A stretch of 64,000 bases of DNA from Moniliophthora roreri. Taxonomy: Eukaryota > Basidiomycota > Agaricomycetes > Agaricales > Marasmiaceae. The notes beneath the pieces were generated by a model. The model searched no databases, was not told the origin of the DNA, and saw nothing but the letters and a program-made list of their open reading frames with translations. Positions 9,962 to 20,485 of this stretch are shown here, in pieces. The position numbers and the translations under genes are program-made. Location of the stretch: positions 310,001-374,000 of the forward strand of contig LATX02000078.1 of NCBI GenBank assembly GCA_001466705.2. Direction: 5' to 3'. Within the stretch, counting starts at the first letter, position 1; the number at the start of each line of letters is the position of its first letter.

Positions 9962-10332
9962 TGTTACGCAAGTCCTTTGCAATAGCACTAAGTTCAAGTT
10001 CGAGCTTGATTCATGAGTTCCAAAGTCAATAGACTTGGACAGATGACTTAGAAACTGGGGTCAGGTGTGAAGATTAAGGTTAAGATTAACTTCAATCAGG
10101 TCAAGCTGAAGAAGCTTGTCAACTGGTCATGGGTTTAAATACAAGACTTCTAACTACATGACTAATACTCAGAACTATATATAGCTACAATGAGTAATCA
10201 TAAGTGAGTCTTTAGTAAGAAAAGAACTTGATAGAAGGAATTGATAATGAAAAAGAAACTATGAGCTAAGCAAAAATTGAGAATGGCCATAGTAGTATAT
10301 GAAAGTCCTAATAAGTCCTCGGAGTTGTAACA
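9962..10332 (-). repeat. 3' LTR of element 2
   Basis: 371 bp, TGTTACG at the plus-strand left end and TGTAACA at the right end. The third ORF stops exactly at its inner boundary (10333). Confidence 0.93.
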
Positions 10333-11256
10333 CTACTCTCTGTTTACATTCAAAGTTCCAGCTTCATAAACTGTCGCCCCATTGACATATCTCACCAGTA
10401 TAAACATTCTCTCTTCTCCATCGGGTGTAGTGATTATGACTGGTTCCCTGTCATCTGTGATCCTGATGATGTGCATTGGGAGCTCTTCCTCTTCTTCTTC
10501 AGTAGAAGTGTGGCTCATCTGTAATGCTACTGAGAGTGGTTGAATCACTGTAGTCATCCTCAAATCCGTCAAGGCATGGATGACTGTGGGCAGACCTTGC
10601 AATAAAAATTCATTCACTCCGGTGTAGTAGTAGGCAATGTTCAGAGAGATGGTGAGGGTTGAAGAGGTCACAGACCGAGCACTAGTAATCTCAACAGTCC
10701 TATGTATTGTGGCCTGATCAGCCACACTGATCGCATTGAGGAAATCTGTCATGGATACCTGATTGATTGGTGAATACAACCTTTGACTTTCAGGGTTTGT
10801 TGTTTTGTTGTCGGCATTGTTTTCATTTGGGTTTGGGGGTCTGGGGTTGGAGAGTCCAGGTGGAGGTATCCCATTGGTCATCAGAGTTTGACCAGTCACG
10901 GGTTCCCCAGGTGCATGCAGGGTTATTTGTTGGAGTTGTTGGGCAAGGGATGCAAGAGGGTGGGGTAGGGGTTTGGTCGAGTTGTTCTCGGGTTGCAATG
11001 GGGATGTCCTCAACCTCTGGGCTGAATTGGACTTGTAGTCGGTGAGTTTGGGGGATGGGTTTGAGGGAGTGACGACAGGGGGTGGGGTTGGGGGATGTTC
11101 GTGGTTTGGGACTTGGAGATGGTTCGGGTCTGTCGAAGTTGTCTGTGGAGAACTGGGAAGGTGGGATTGGCGGAGCAGATGCAGGTCTGGGATTGTTGAT
11201 GAGCTTATAGTCATCAAGTGGTTCTGATGGACATCGAGGAGGATATTCCAGTCCAC
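10333..11256 (-). CDS. Third ORF of element 2 (307 residues, unrecognised)
   Basis: An uninterrupted 307-codon frame runs from ATG 11256 to a stop abutting the 3' LTR. The N-terminal half is rich in Pro, Ser, Asn and Thr. The C-terminal half is more ordered, begins near a MTDFLNAISVADQ segment, and includes a run of five glutamates and a predicted beta-rich end. No zinc knuckle is visible, unlike the third ORF of element 1. It sits where element 1 has its own third ORF, so an accessory function for the element is plausible but unproven. A second overlapping frame (11410-10823), also proline-rich, could supply an alternative N-terminus by frameshift. Confidence 0.5.
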   Translation of the reverse strand: MDWNILLDVHQNHLMTISSSTIPDLHLLRQSHLPSSPQTTSTDPNHLQVPNHEHPPTPPPVVTPSNPSPKLTDYKSNSAQRLRTSPLQPENNSTKPLPHPLASLAQQLQQITLHAPGEPVTGQTLMTNGIPPPGLSNPRPPNPNENNADNKTTNPESQRLYSPINQVSMTDFLNAISVADQATIHRTVEITSARSVTSSTLTISLNIAYYYTGVNEFLLQGLPTVIHALTDLRMTTVIQPLSVALQMSHTSTEEEEEELPMHIIRITDDREPVIITTPDGEERMFILVRYVNGATVYEAGTLNVNRE

Positions 11257-11421
11257 CAGTGGGAGATGACGAGTTCCCGGAGCTGGAGGAACAATCTAAG
11301 ACATCTGGTAAATGGGGGAAGAAGATGGTGGGGGCACAGATTATGGGTACCGTAATTTGACCAGGGATGATGAATCCCGTTGCAGCAATGTCTGTCACGA
11401 TCAGATTCATTCAATAATTGA

Positions 11422-14400
11422 TTACAGTGATGAGGCTTTCGAAATGTTTGTGCTGCTGTTGGTGGTAATAGTAGTCGGCAATGAGGTGATCAGTGAGAGG
11501 GTTGTGTCAGGCAGCATTGACGATCCTTTCTCTGTACTGGGTACTATTGAGAAGGAAGAGGAGTTGGGCAGCAGTGGGTTGGAGGTTGCTGTAAGTGAAT
11601 GATTGGGACATGGTGAATTGGTGAGGACTCTTCTTAGTTTGTTTGCCTTTTTATAGTCGGCGAGGGTTTCTTTTGTGTTACGGAAGTCTCTGGTCTCAAG
11701 CCATTCGTTTTCTGCTGAGGGATAGCCTTTCCAGGCTACAAGGAACTTTTTAGGATTCCTTTTTGGGGAATGTCCAACTATAGCTTCTATCTCGTGTTCC
11801 TCTTGTCCTTCTATGATGTCAGGCAGTGGCTTTAGGAAGTTCTTTCCATGGTACTTTGTTTTCCTTGTATGGAGAGAGAAGTGCTGCATGAAACACGGAG
11901 TGGATCTTCCATTGTTTTGGTAATGCAAGTTTGTATGTCACCGGCCCTAAGACAGCTTCTATATGGAAGGGTCCTTCTTGTTTTGGGGTGAGCTTTTTTG
12001 ACAGATACCCAAAGGTCAGGCTTTTTCCTTCTAGCCAGACCTTCTGACCTATCGAAAATGGTTCAGAGAACTTCTTCATTGTTCCTTCCATTCTTTTTCG
12101 TGCTAGCTCCATAAGGGAAAAGGTTTCTTCCTGAAGTCTTTTGAGTGTTGTAAGTCGTTCTTCCACTGATGGAATCATGGTTTTGCGGAAGGCTGATGGG
12201 AGGGGTCGAGGATTATATCCCATCATAAGGTAGAACAGAGATCATTTCAGAGTGGAGTGTATCCTGTTGTTGTGGGCGAATTCTGCGAAAGGAAGAAATT
12301 CTGCCTATTTGTCTTGTTGTCGGGAACAGAACATTCTAAGGAATATTTCTAGTTCCTGATTTACTCTTTCAGATTCTCCATCTGTTTGAGGGTGGAAGGT
12401 GGTACTCATCATATGTTTTATGCCTAATTGTTTTCCTAGTTCTTGGAACACCTTTGTGGCAAAGCGGGGATCTCGGTCGGATATGATCTTGTCAGGTAGT
12501 CCAAAGTGTTTGTACACATTGTTGAGAAGAAGAGTTGCAGTTTGTTCAGCATCAATCGTTTTGTTGCAAGGTGAGAAAATCACCCCCTTTGTAGAGGAGT
12601 GGTCCACCACTACTAAAATGGTGTCAAAGCCTCTGGACTCTGGTAAGTTGGTGATTAAATCCATAGTAATTTTAGAGAAGGGTAACACATCTTTTCCCCC
12701 TTAAATGGGCAACAATGGTACCTTTGTTGGGTGTGTCAGGATCTTGCTTTCTTGACAGATAGCACATCTGTCCACAAAAGTTTTTACAAACTTTGCCATT
12801 CCTGGCCACCAGAATTCCCTTGCCACTTGTTCTAAAGTGTTGTATTGTCCAGGGTGACCTATTTCTTTTGCCTCATGTATCCTTTTTACGATATCTTGTT
12901 GCAATGTTTCTCTGTCAGGTACATAACACCTTTCTTTATAAATAGAAGGTCATCCATTATTGTCCAGTCTTGCAGGGCTGATTTGATTGGATGTGGTGCT
13001 TGTTCTAGAATGGTCTTGACTGCAGTCTCAAAGAGTGTCTCCTCCTTTTGGTTGTTTACTATTTCATTATGTAATTTAGTATCGATTGTTCAGATGGAAA
13101 ACTTATCAGGGAGGATGATTATATCCTTATTGTCATCTTCATTGTTGTCAATATGATCAGGTCATCTGGACAAGGCATCCGATTGTGTCATTTTCATTCC
13201 TGGGGTATGGATCAAATCAAGGTCGAAATTTAATAAGAACAAGGACCATCTGGCTTGTCTTTGATTAAGTTTCTGTGGGGTTTTAAAATAGATTAGGTTC
13301 TTGTGGTCGGAGAGTATGGTTATGGGATGTTTTCCTCCCATGAGGTAGTGTCTCCATGTTTCCAGGGCTTATATGATGCTGAGGAGTTCTCTGTCATAAA
13401 TTTCGTAATTCCATTCCGTTGGTGTGAGAGAATGTGAAATGTATCCACAAGGATGCCATTCTCTGTCCATCCCTTGTTGTCTAAGCACGGCTCCCATGGC
13501 CCATTTGGAGGCATTACATTCTATGAGGAAAGGTTTTTCAATGTTAGGCATTATTAGCACCGGTTTGGAGAGAAACTTCCTTTTGAGTGTGTCAAATACT
13601 ATTTGGCATTCCATGTTCTATTTGAATTTCTTGTCCTTTTTTGTCAAATTGTTTAGGGGTCTAGCTAGTTTGGAAAATCTTCCGATGAACTTCTGATAGA
13701 AGTTTCTGAATCCTAAAAATGATCAGACTCCTTTGACTGTTGTGAGAGCTTTCTAGTCTTTGATGCCTGCTAGTTTGATTGGGTCCATGCTGATATATCC
13801 TTGCCATATGATCATTCCTAAGAATTTGATTTCTGTGACATTAAATTTGCATTTTTCAGGTTTTAGAAAGAGGTCGTGTAGCCATAATTGCTCTAGAATT
13901 TGGATTGTTTGCTTTTTGTGGATTTCTTCATCAGGTGAGAAGATGAGGATATCGTCCATGTAGATCACTATCTATCCTTCTTTGAGGTAATCAGTGAAGA
14001 TGTCATTCATAAATGATTGGAATGTAGCTGGTGAATTGGACAATCCGAAGAACATTACCATTGGTTCGAAAAGTCCTTTGTTGGTTTTGAATGCTGCTTT
14101 CCATTGATCTCCATCTTTGATCCGAATGTTATTGTAGCTGTTTCATAAGTCCAGTTTGGTAAAGTATTTCACTCCTTTGAGTTTGTCGATGAGATCAGAG
14201 ATGAGTGGTAAAGGGTATGTGTTTTTGATAGTCTGTTTGTTCAACTCTCTGTAATCTTGACATGGTTGAAGGGCTCCCTTCTCTTTCTTTGCAACAAGAA
14301 AGAAGGAAGAAGCCATCAGCGATTTCAAGGGTTGGATATATCCTTTTTGGAGGTTTTTGAGCAAAAACTGTCTTTGAAGTTGCTGTTCCATCAGTGATAA

Positions 14401-15107
14401 GGGGTAGACCTTGCAATTTAGAGTTTCTGTTCCTGGTTTTAATTCAATAGTGTGGTTGTATGGTCTAGATGGTGGGAACCTTTCCGAAGTGTGCTTTTCG
14501 AATTGTTGTTTGTACTCCAAAAGGTATTCTAGTATTAGCTCTTCTATTGGCTTCTTTTCCTTCTCTTCCTTTTTGTGTTCTAGGCTTTGGGAAATTGATG
14601 TTTTTGCCCTAATTAAGATTTTGGGGCTGGTCTGATCTAAGATTCCCCTGAAACGACTTATCTTAATTTTTCTCCTTGGTGGAATTTCTATCTTTCCATT
14701 ACTCCAGTCTATTTTCGGGTTGTAATGTCATAACCAAGGCATGCTGAGGATGATCTGTTCTCCTCTGAGGCCAGAAACTATAAGGTCTTCTGTCATTGTT
14801 TGTTCTCCAATAACGAAGGAAACCCTGGCAGTGTGAGTAATGTAAGCTGCCATGTTTGGGGTTCCATCTACATTGAGGACTTTAATCTTCCTTTCTAATT
14901 TCATTAAGGGAAGACATAGCTTTTGGGTGGTTATCCAACTAATGAAATTTCCTTCTGCTCCAGAATCTAGAAGCGCTAGTTTTTTGACAATTTCTTTTCT
15001 AGTTTTGAGCACCAGTGGAATACGTATAGAATTTTGTTCCATTGCAGCTGCTACTGTTACACTAGAAATACGAATAGGCAGGGGAGACGTTGAGCTCAAC
15101 CGCCACA
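11422..15107 (-). pseudogene. pol of element 2: protease, RT, RNase H, integrase, chromodomain (decayed)
   Basis: In the element's direction: protease with LLDSGAEGNF; RT with a TKLDL segment (near 14145), [11 protein letters not shown] and YMDD (13962-13951); RNase H (about 13614-13300); integrase zinc region (12904-12750) and core with SDRDPRF (12688-12305); and a chromodomain near 11800-11620, followed by a Ser/Thr-rich tail ending at 11422. Nonsense codons include TGA at arginine positions and TAG at tryptophan positions, and one frameshift separates integrase from the chromodomain near 11880. The pol frame enters by -1 frameshifting from gag. Its role in a live copy would be reverse transcription and integration. 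Confidence 0.92.
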
Positions 15108-16495
15108 CTAAAAACCCTCTCCTTCCATGAAGTCCAAGATCTGTGTTTGTTCTTCTTCAGAGAAGTCTCTGTAAATGGCATGAATTTTGTGATACACATC
15201 TTCAGAGCTAATCTTAGTCTTTTCCTTTTTCTGTTCTTTATTCAGCTTCTTGGTACAGTCTTTCCTGATGTGTCCTGGTTTACTGCATCCATAGCATAAC
15301 CCCTTCTTTCGGTATTTGGCAGACTCCACTTCAGAGAGGCAGTTCACCTTTGTCTCGGTTTTAGGTGTCTTCTTCATCCTCTCTCCTCCAGTGATGGCCA
15401 TTGTGGTAAGCCAATTGTTATTATACTTCCAAGCTCTGTCATACCATCCTTCTATTGTACTTGGATGATCAGGGATGGCGAGACAGGATTTGAGAAGTGC
15501 TGGATGGAGTCCACTCATGAAATGATCAAGAAGGGCTCTATTGTCGTACTCTGAGTCCAAGGCAAGGAGATGGAAATCCATAATATATTCATCTACTGTT
15601 CTCTTGTTCTGTTTCAGGTTCTTCATCTTGAGATGAGCGTCAGTCTCTATGTCTACCAGTTGGAAGGCTTTACTGAAATCTTCCAAGAACTCTTTCCATG
15701 TCATCAGATGTATCTGATCCTTGGGTTTTGTATCTGATGGTTCGGCTTGTTTCTCCTTAAGGGCCAGTTTGTATTCATCAGTTTTTGCCTTCATCCACTT
15801 GGCCACATGTCCGTCTTTCATGTAAGACAGTGTGAATAAAATTTTATCTTTGTCGGTAGGGTAAAGGGCATCATTAGCCATGAGGTATAGATCTACCTCA
15901 GTAAGAAAGGTACTGGCCTTGGATGCTGATCCATTATAACTATTTGGAACAGTGACCTTGTTTTCCTTCTTCTTTTCTCCATTTGTCTGTAATGCTCATA
16001 GTGCAGAAATCAAATCCTCTAAGGATGTTCCGGTCTGTTGCGTGGTCATGATGGGGTCTAATGGAGGAGGTGTAGAATTGTGTGTGGTTAAGATGTTGTC
16101 TTTTGGTCTTTCGGTTTCTAGCTGCCTGTTCAAAGACGATGGTGAACTCTGGGTTTTGAAGTGCTGGGTCAGTGTTACAAGTTCATCTGTTCCAGTGAAG
16201 GCTCCTGTGAGGGTTGGGAAGAAGTGTGGGTCAAGGTTCTCCTTTCTTCTTCTGACAGTCTGAAGCCCCTGGTGAAGTCTGGCCTCTGTCTGCTCCTGGA
16301 CCTAGACCTAGGTGTTCTGGTTGTTTGTTGTGATAATTCCTCCCTTGCCTCTTCCTGGGCAAGTAGTTCTAGTCTTTGAATCCTCTGTTCAAATGTGAGT
16401 TCGTTTTCTGAGGTAACAAGAAGATAAGCTCTCCTCTGTTGTTCAAGGTCCACAAGTTCTGGGTCTTTGGCTGTGGTTTGCCAATGTCGTGACAT
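15108..16495 (-). pseudogene. gag of element 2 (nearly intact)
   Basis: The gene starts at ATG 16495, close to the 5' LTR. A frameshift near 16185 and one TGA codon near 16000 separate the N-terminal part (Arg/Ser-rich, about residues 60-75) from a continuous 257-codon frame (15881-15108). That frame contains the capsid region and a zinc knuckle C-X2-C-X4-H-X4-C at 15296-15255. It ends GAG GGT TTT TAG, giving the same GGGTTTT slippery word as element 1. Confidence 0.85.
15111..15117 (-). promoter_or_regulatory. Probable -1 ribosomal frameshift site of element 2
   Basis: On the minus strand the heptamer G GGT TTT is followed at once by the gag stop TAG (15110-15108). The -1 frame continues TTA GTG TGG into the protease with no stop, so slippage would give a Gag-Pol fusion. 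Confidence 0.65.
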
Positions 16496-16539
16496 GATGT
16501 TTTTCTAGAATGCCTAAACCTCGAGAGGTCAGCACAGGA

Positions 16540-16551
16540 TCAGCTTGACCT
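16540..16551 (-). promoter_or_regulatory. Primer-binding site of element 2, probably self-priming
   Basis: Read on the minus strand, AGGTCAAGCTGA starts two bases inside the 5' LTR boundary. It is perfectly complementary over 12 bases to TCAGCTTGACCT inside the LTR (16701-16690). A TATTTAAA lies 34 bases before AGCTTGACCT, exactly as in element 1. Confidence 0.72.
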
Positions 16552-16553
16552 AA

Positions 16554-16924
16554 TGTTATGCGAGTTCTTCACAATAGCACTAAGTTCAAGTTCGAGCTTG
16601 ATTCATGAGTTCCAAAGTCAATAGACTTGGACAGATGACTTAGGAACTGGGGTCAGGTGTGAAGAACAAGGTTAAGATTAACTTCAACCAGGTCAAGCTG
16701 AAGAAGCTTGTCAACTGGTCATGGGTTTAAATACAAGACTTCTAACTACATGACTAATACTCAGAACTATATATAGCTACAATGAGTAATCATAAGTGAG
16801 TCTTTAGTAAGAAAAGAACTTGATAGAAGGAATTGATAATGAAAAAGAAACTATGAGCTAAGCAAAAATTGAGAACGGCCATAGTAGTACATGAAAGTCC
16901 CAATAAGTCCTCAGAGTTGTAACA
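16554..16924 (-). repeat. 5' LTR of element 2
   Basis: 371 bp, TGTTATG to GTAACA on the plus strand. It contains the minus-strand TATTTAAA at 16733-16726 and the self-complementary start region at 16701-16690. Confidence 0.93.
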
Positions 16925-18400
16925 GCTTTCTTTCCTCTTAAAATCTCCAAGTCCCTTGGTGAGCTGGCCCACATTACCATTTCCTTTTAGAGAGAAATTC
17001 AACCATATCATGCTATAGATTTTTCCACCATGTGCTTCCTCATCGTCTCCCCCAACATTGATGGCCTCAATCATGGAGAACAAGACTTAGTCACCCAGGT
17101 GCATTCCAAATTCTTCAATTAATTATTATTTCGTCAATTTGACCTTATAGTCATGGTGATACAAGGACTTTCAAACATGAGATGTTCAAACTGTGCTTCC
17201 TCATTGTCTCCCCTAACATTGATGGCCTCAATCATGGAGAACAAGACTTAGTCATCCAGGTGCATCTCAAATTCTTCAATTAATTATTATTTCATTAATT
17301 CAACCTTATAGTCATGCTGGTACAAGGACTTTCAAGTGTGGGATGTTCAAACTCTTCCTTATTGACACTCTTCATAATGGCACTAGATCCTTCATTCATA
17401 GCTCAGCTCTTTCTGTATATAGGCCAGCATCTAATACATATACTTTCTGCTCCATTCACTTTGACTCAGACTATCTACACAGCTGGTGAAACACAACAGT
17501 ACTTAAGATGCAGCACCACAATAAGCAGGCTTAGGCCTGGGACAAGACCCTGATGCTGCAATATCTCTGTCAGTCACATTATCCCTATGTCCCTCATCTT
17601 TCTTCTTTCCTCCACTATAGCCCTTCTTTGGCTTCACAATTCTGGCTGGTGGGTCAAGTAATGGATTCAAGGGTGGGGGTGGGAGTCTGGCTCGCTTGGG
17701 TCAGTTGCCAGTGACATCATCAGCAGGACCTGAGTTGAGATTAGTGCAACCAGGTGGAGGCATGGCATTCAGGATCCAAGGATCAATCACACAGATCAGG
17801 AAATGGGCTTGGCAAGCACTGTGGCTGGGGTTGATCAAGACATTGGGCAGGAGGTGTAGATGAGCATGTAGGTAAGCATGTGGATAAGGTAGAAGAGTGT
17901 GTTGGAGGAGTAGGAGAGCATGTAGGAGGAGTAGGGGTAGGAGAGCATGCAGGAGGTGCTGAAGTCTCATCATGCTCCATGGCTTCAGCAGTACATTTCT
18001 TGGCTTTACTCTCTTTCCCACTTGTCTTTGCTAACTTTGAGTTCTTCTCTCTGGGACCTTGTGTGGTGTTTTTGTCATTTCAGACGTAATGGCCATTGGA
18101 ATGGCATTGAATGCTGTTCTCATCTACCTGGGGCTCAGACTGGATGTTAGGCAGATTGGCAAGATAGGTGGACTTCCACTTGGCATACTCCCCATCCTTC
18201 ATGCAGTGGAAACTACATTTTCTCTCTTTGATTATAGCTAAAGCCTTTTTGAGAGGAGCCACTGCACTGCTGACCTTGCTTAGGTTCTTGATCTTTCCCA
18301 AAGGCCAGTTTTCGAGGACAACCCAATATTTCAAAGTTATCTTCATTCTTGGATTATTGTGAGTATGTGGATATGAGGATATGTGAAGTATAAAAAGTGT
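16925..18400 (-). repeat. Dispersed repeat family R, inverted copy
   Basis: Much of this stretch is the reverse complement of sequence at 27.5-28.6 kb. Bases 17640-17990 match 27530-27787, and 17350-17660 match 28183-28510. It contains short iterated words (ACATGCTCTCCTAC-like on the minus strand). A 161-bp direct duplication occupies 17031-17191 and 17192 to about 17349. At about 17670-17690 it preserves the uninterrupted version of the site where a solo LTR sits at 27792. It is probably part of a larger unidentified transposon. Confidence 0.65.
18080..18346 (-). CDS. Repeat-associated 88-residue ORF (fragment, unrecognised)
   Basis: Open frame on the minus strand inside the repeat mosaic, with a well-composed Lys-rich N-terminal part (KITLKYWVVLENWPLGKIK). 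No known domain was recognised. Its position within repeat family R suggests a fragment of a transposon-encoded DNA-binding or transposase-accessory protein, but this is only inferred. Confidence 0.25.
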   Translation of the reverse strand: MKITLKYWVVLENWPLGKIKNLSKVSSAVAPLKKALAIIKERKCSFHCMKDGEYAKWKSTYLANLPNIQSEPQVDENSIQCHSNGHYV

Positions 18401-19598
18401 CCATCACCGTGGTCATGATTCTCTATGTTCTGTCTATAACTAGATTATTCCATATATGTTATTATGAGTCTAGCCAATGCATACCATTGCTCTTTTGTGT
18501 TGAAACCTGTGTGAACTAAGCTAAAGATTCTGAGAAGACATCCATTCCTATGGATCTGCATCCAAGGTTTGTGTCTGGCCTACACTCACTGACTGTTGTG
18601 CATTAGTGCACTTTAAAGAGTACCTTAAACTCTTCAAGTGTGTAGAGTAGCATGGTGGACAGTGGAAAGTAGGAGGGGCAGTGATACTGAAAAGATTTCC
18701 TGTAATCACCACACATCACCACAGTGAACAATTTGCCTATTACTTGCCTCCCAAGCCTTGGAATGGAACTAAACTGTTTCATAGAGCTAATCTGAACTGT
18801 ATATGATATTTCACATCACTTCTGTCCAACCCTGAATTTATTTCTGTTGAATGGTAAGTAAGACACATTAATTGCAGGTTGATATTGTTAATACAACTAC
18901 CTATCTATAGCACCAAAAATTCTTACCTTTTCAATTGGCAAGATACTATCATTAATCATTTTTTAGTATACACTGAACTTATACCCAAGATCTGAAGATG
19001 TCTCAATGAGAATAGAACAATAGGTGAACTTTTTTTTGGAATTTGGGCATAATTCTGAGATGTCCAAGGCAAGGTTTCAGTGTGCTATCTCAATGATCTC
19101 TGGCTCAACAAAACTTACTCCAACAAGATACATACTTCAAAGCAATAGTATTTGTTATCATCTCTACTTTTATTATACATCTAATATAGTCTACATTAGT
19201 GTTCATTACAGCTGTACCATGATCTCTGTTGTGAGTACACTGAGACAAGAGCTCTCATATATCTAGGAAACAAAAGTCAGCTAGCCATTTATAGTTAATT
19301 GGAAGGTTATACACACTGCATATCACCAAGTACTACTGGTGAATGGGATGTTGAAATGCTATTTGCCACAAATGTTGGTGGGTTCTCCACTGCTGCAGTC
19401 TCAAGATCAACAGGAGAGCCATCTCTTGCAGAACACAAACATTCACTGCAAGTACAGGGTTGGGCAGTTATGTTTTGGAGGTGTGTGCCTGCTGATGTCA
19501 ACAGGCTGGGACAAACTCTAGAGTCTAAGTGCAAGGAGTTATAATTGAGTGATCTGAGAAGCAGGATCATATTGATTCTGAATGGTCATTCATACTGC
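18401..19598. other. AT-rich spacer without recognisable features
   Basis: Both strands have only short open frames and no domain, tRNA or LTR signature. An open frame at 19299-19544 has no recognisable content. Confidence 0.4.
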
Positions 19599-20484
19599 TG
19601 AAGATGCTCAAAAATCTATGCCTCTACTGTGAAAACACTTGGCCTGTGGTGCCAAAATACCCCCAAAAAAGGTATATATAAGTTCTTGATTCTCAGTTTT
19701 GTTTTGTGAGTTGGTTTGGCATGGTTCACTGTTACCACAACATTAAGAATAATTCTCAATGTCTCACTCAGTAGTTCAGAGACAGTTGCCTTAAAAACAA
19801 CTTTTCAGATTGAGATTGAGGTTCATTTCATATAATATTTATTTGGTTTGTGGTTTTATTAATCACTTTGAAAGCAAATACTGGTATAGACTTTCAACCA
19901 GACACTGCCCAAAGAATAAACTTCTTCTAAGTGAGAATAAAGGTACCTCTTGTACCTGAATATAGCCCTCTTAGCTATGTTCTGCAACAATTCTCAAGAG
20001 GACAAATCTTCTAGACACTGCTAGCCTGAAACCCTCTCTGATTCATGTTGAAACACCAGACTATACTGATGCACATCAGCTACCCTCTTAGTAGACTGAT
20101 ACAATATTCTTCTTATCAGAAAACACACCTCTTGCATTAAAAACTAAGCTCTTCCTAGCTTTTATTTATATCTCTGGTTTGGAGTACAATCTCAGGTCTC
20201 AACTAGCCTGTGCCTCTTGCACAACTGAATAAGCTAGAGCTCAAAGTGATTGAAAAATACTGATTGCCAGTAGCTCTTCTACCTGAACAACAATGTCATA
20301 CACTCTGGTAATCAGTAGGCAGTATCTCTCCTGCCTTCCACCTACAAAACATGTCTTCTTATATACTCTACAACATAAATAATCTAATATATCTGTCACA
20401 CATACAAATAAAACTGAGTCAGGTGCTAAATATTATATAAACTGAGCTGTGTTTGGTAATTTCTCTGTCACAGTGTCCAATTGT
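19599..20484 (+). repeat. Repeat block P, copy 1
   Basis: Nearly identical to 25587-26432, apart from small indels including a short duplication around GTACCTGAATATAGCC in copy 2. The block stops abruptly at the N at 20485, whereas copy 2 continues for another 115 bases into unique sequence. Confidence 0.85.
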
Positions 20485-20485
20485 N
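20485..20485. other. Single ambiguous base marking a probable assembly join
   Basis: One N separates repeat block P (left) from the middle of an LTR fragment (right). Both sides match other parts of the window in other contexts. Confidence 0.7.

Larger units (their letters stand above)
9962..16924 (-). mobile_element. Complete but decayed Ty3/Gypsy chromovirus (element 2)
   Basis: A 6963-bp element on the minus strand with two 371-bp LTRs (9962-10332 and 16554-16924) that differ at roughly 14 sites. Flanking bases GCTTC (9957-9961) and GCTTT (16925-16929) are a target duplication with one mismatch. Order in its own direction is LTR, PBS, gag, pol with chromodomain, third ORF and LTR. Its proteins are clearly related to element 1 but belong to a different family (different LTR and third ORF). 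Nonsense codons and frameshifts in gag and pol make it non-autonomous, although its RT active site (YMDD) is intact. Confidence 0.95.

Noticed and set aside
17520..17990. Iterated CATGTAGG/GGAGTAGG words considered as a CRISPR-like array
   Set aside because: Units are short, irregular and without unique spacers; the context is a eukaryotic transposon repeat.
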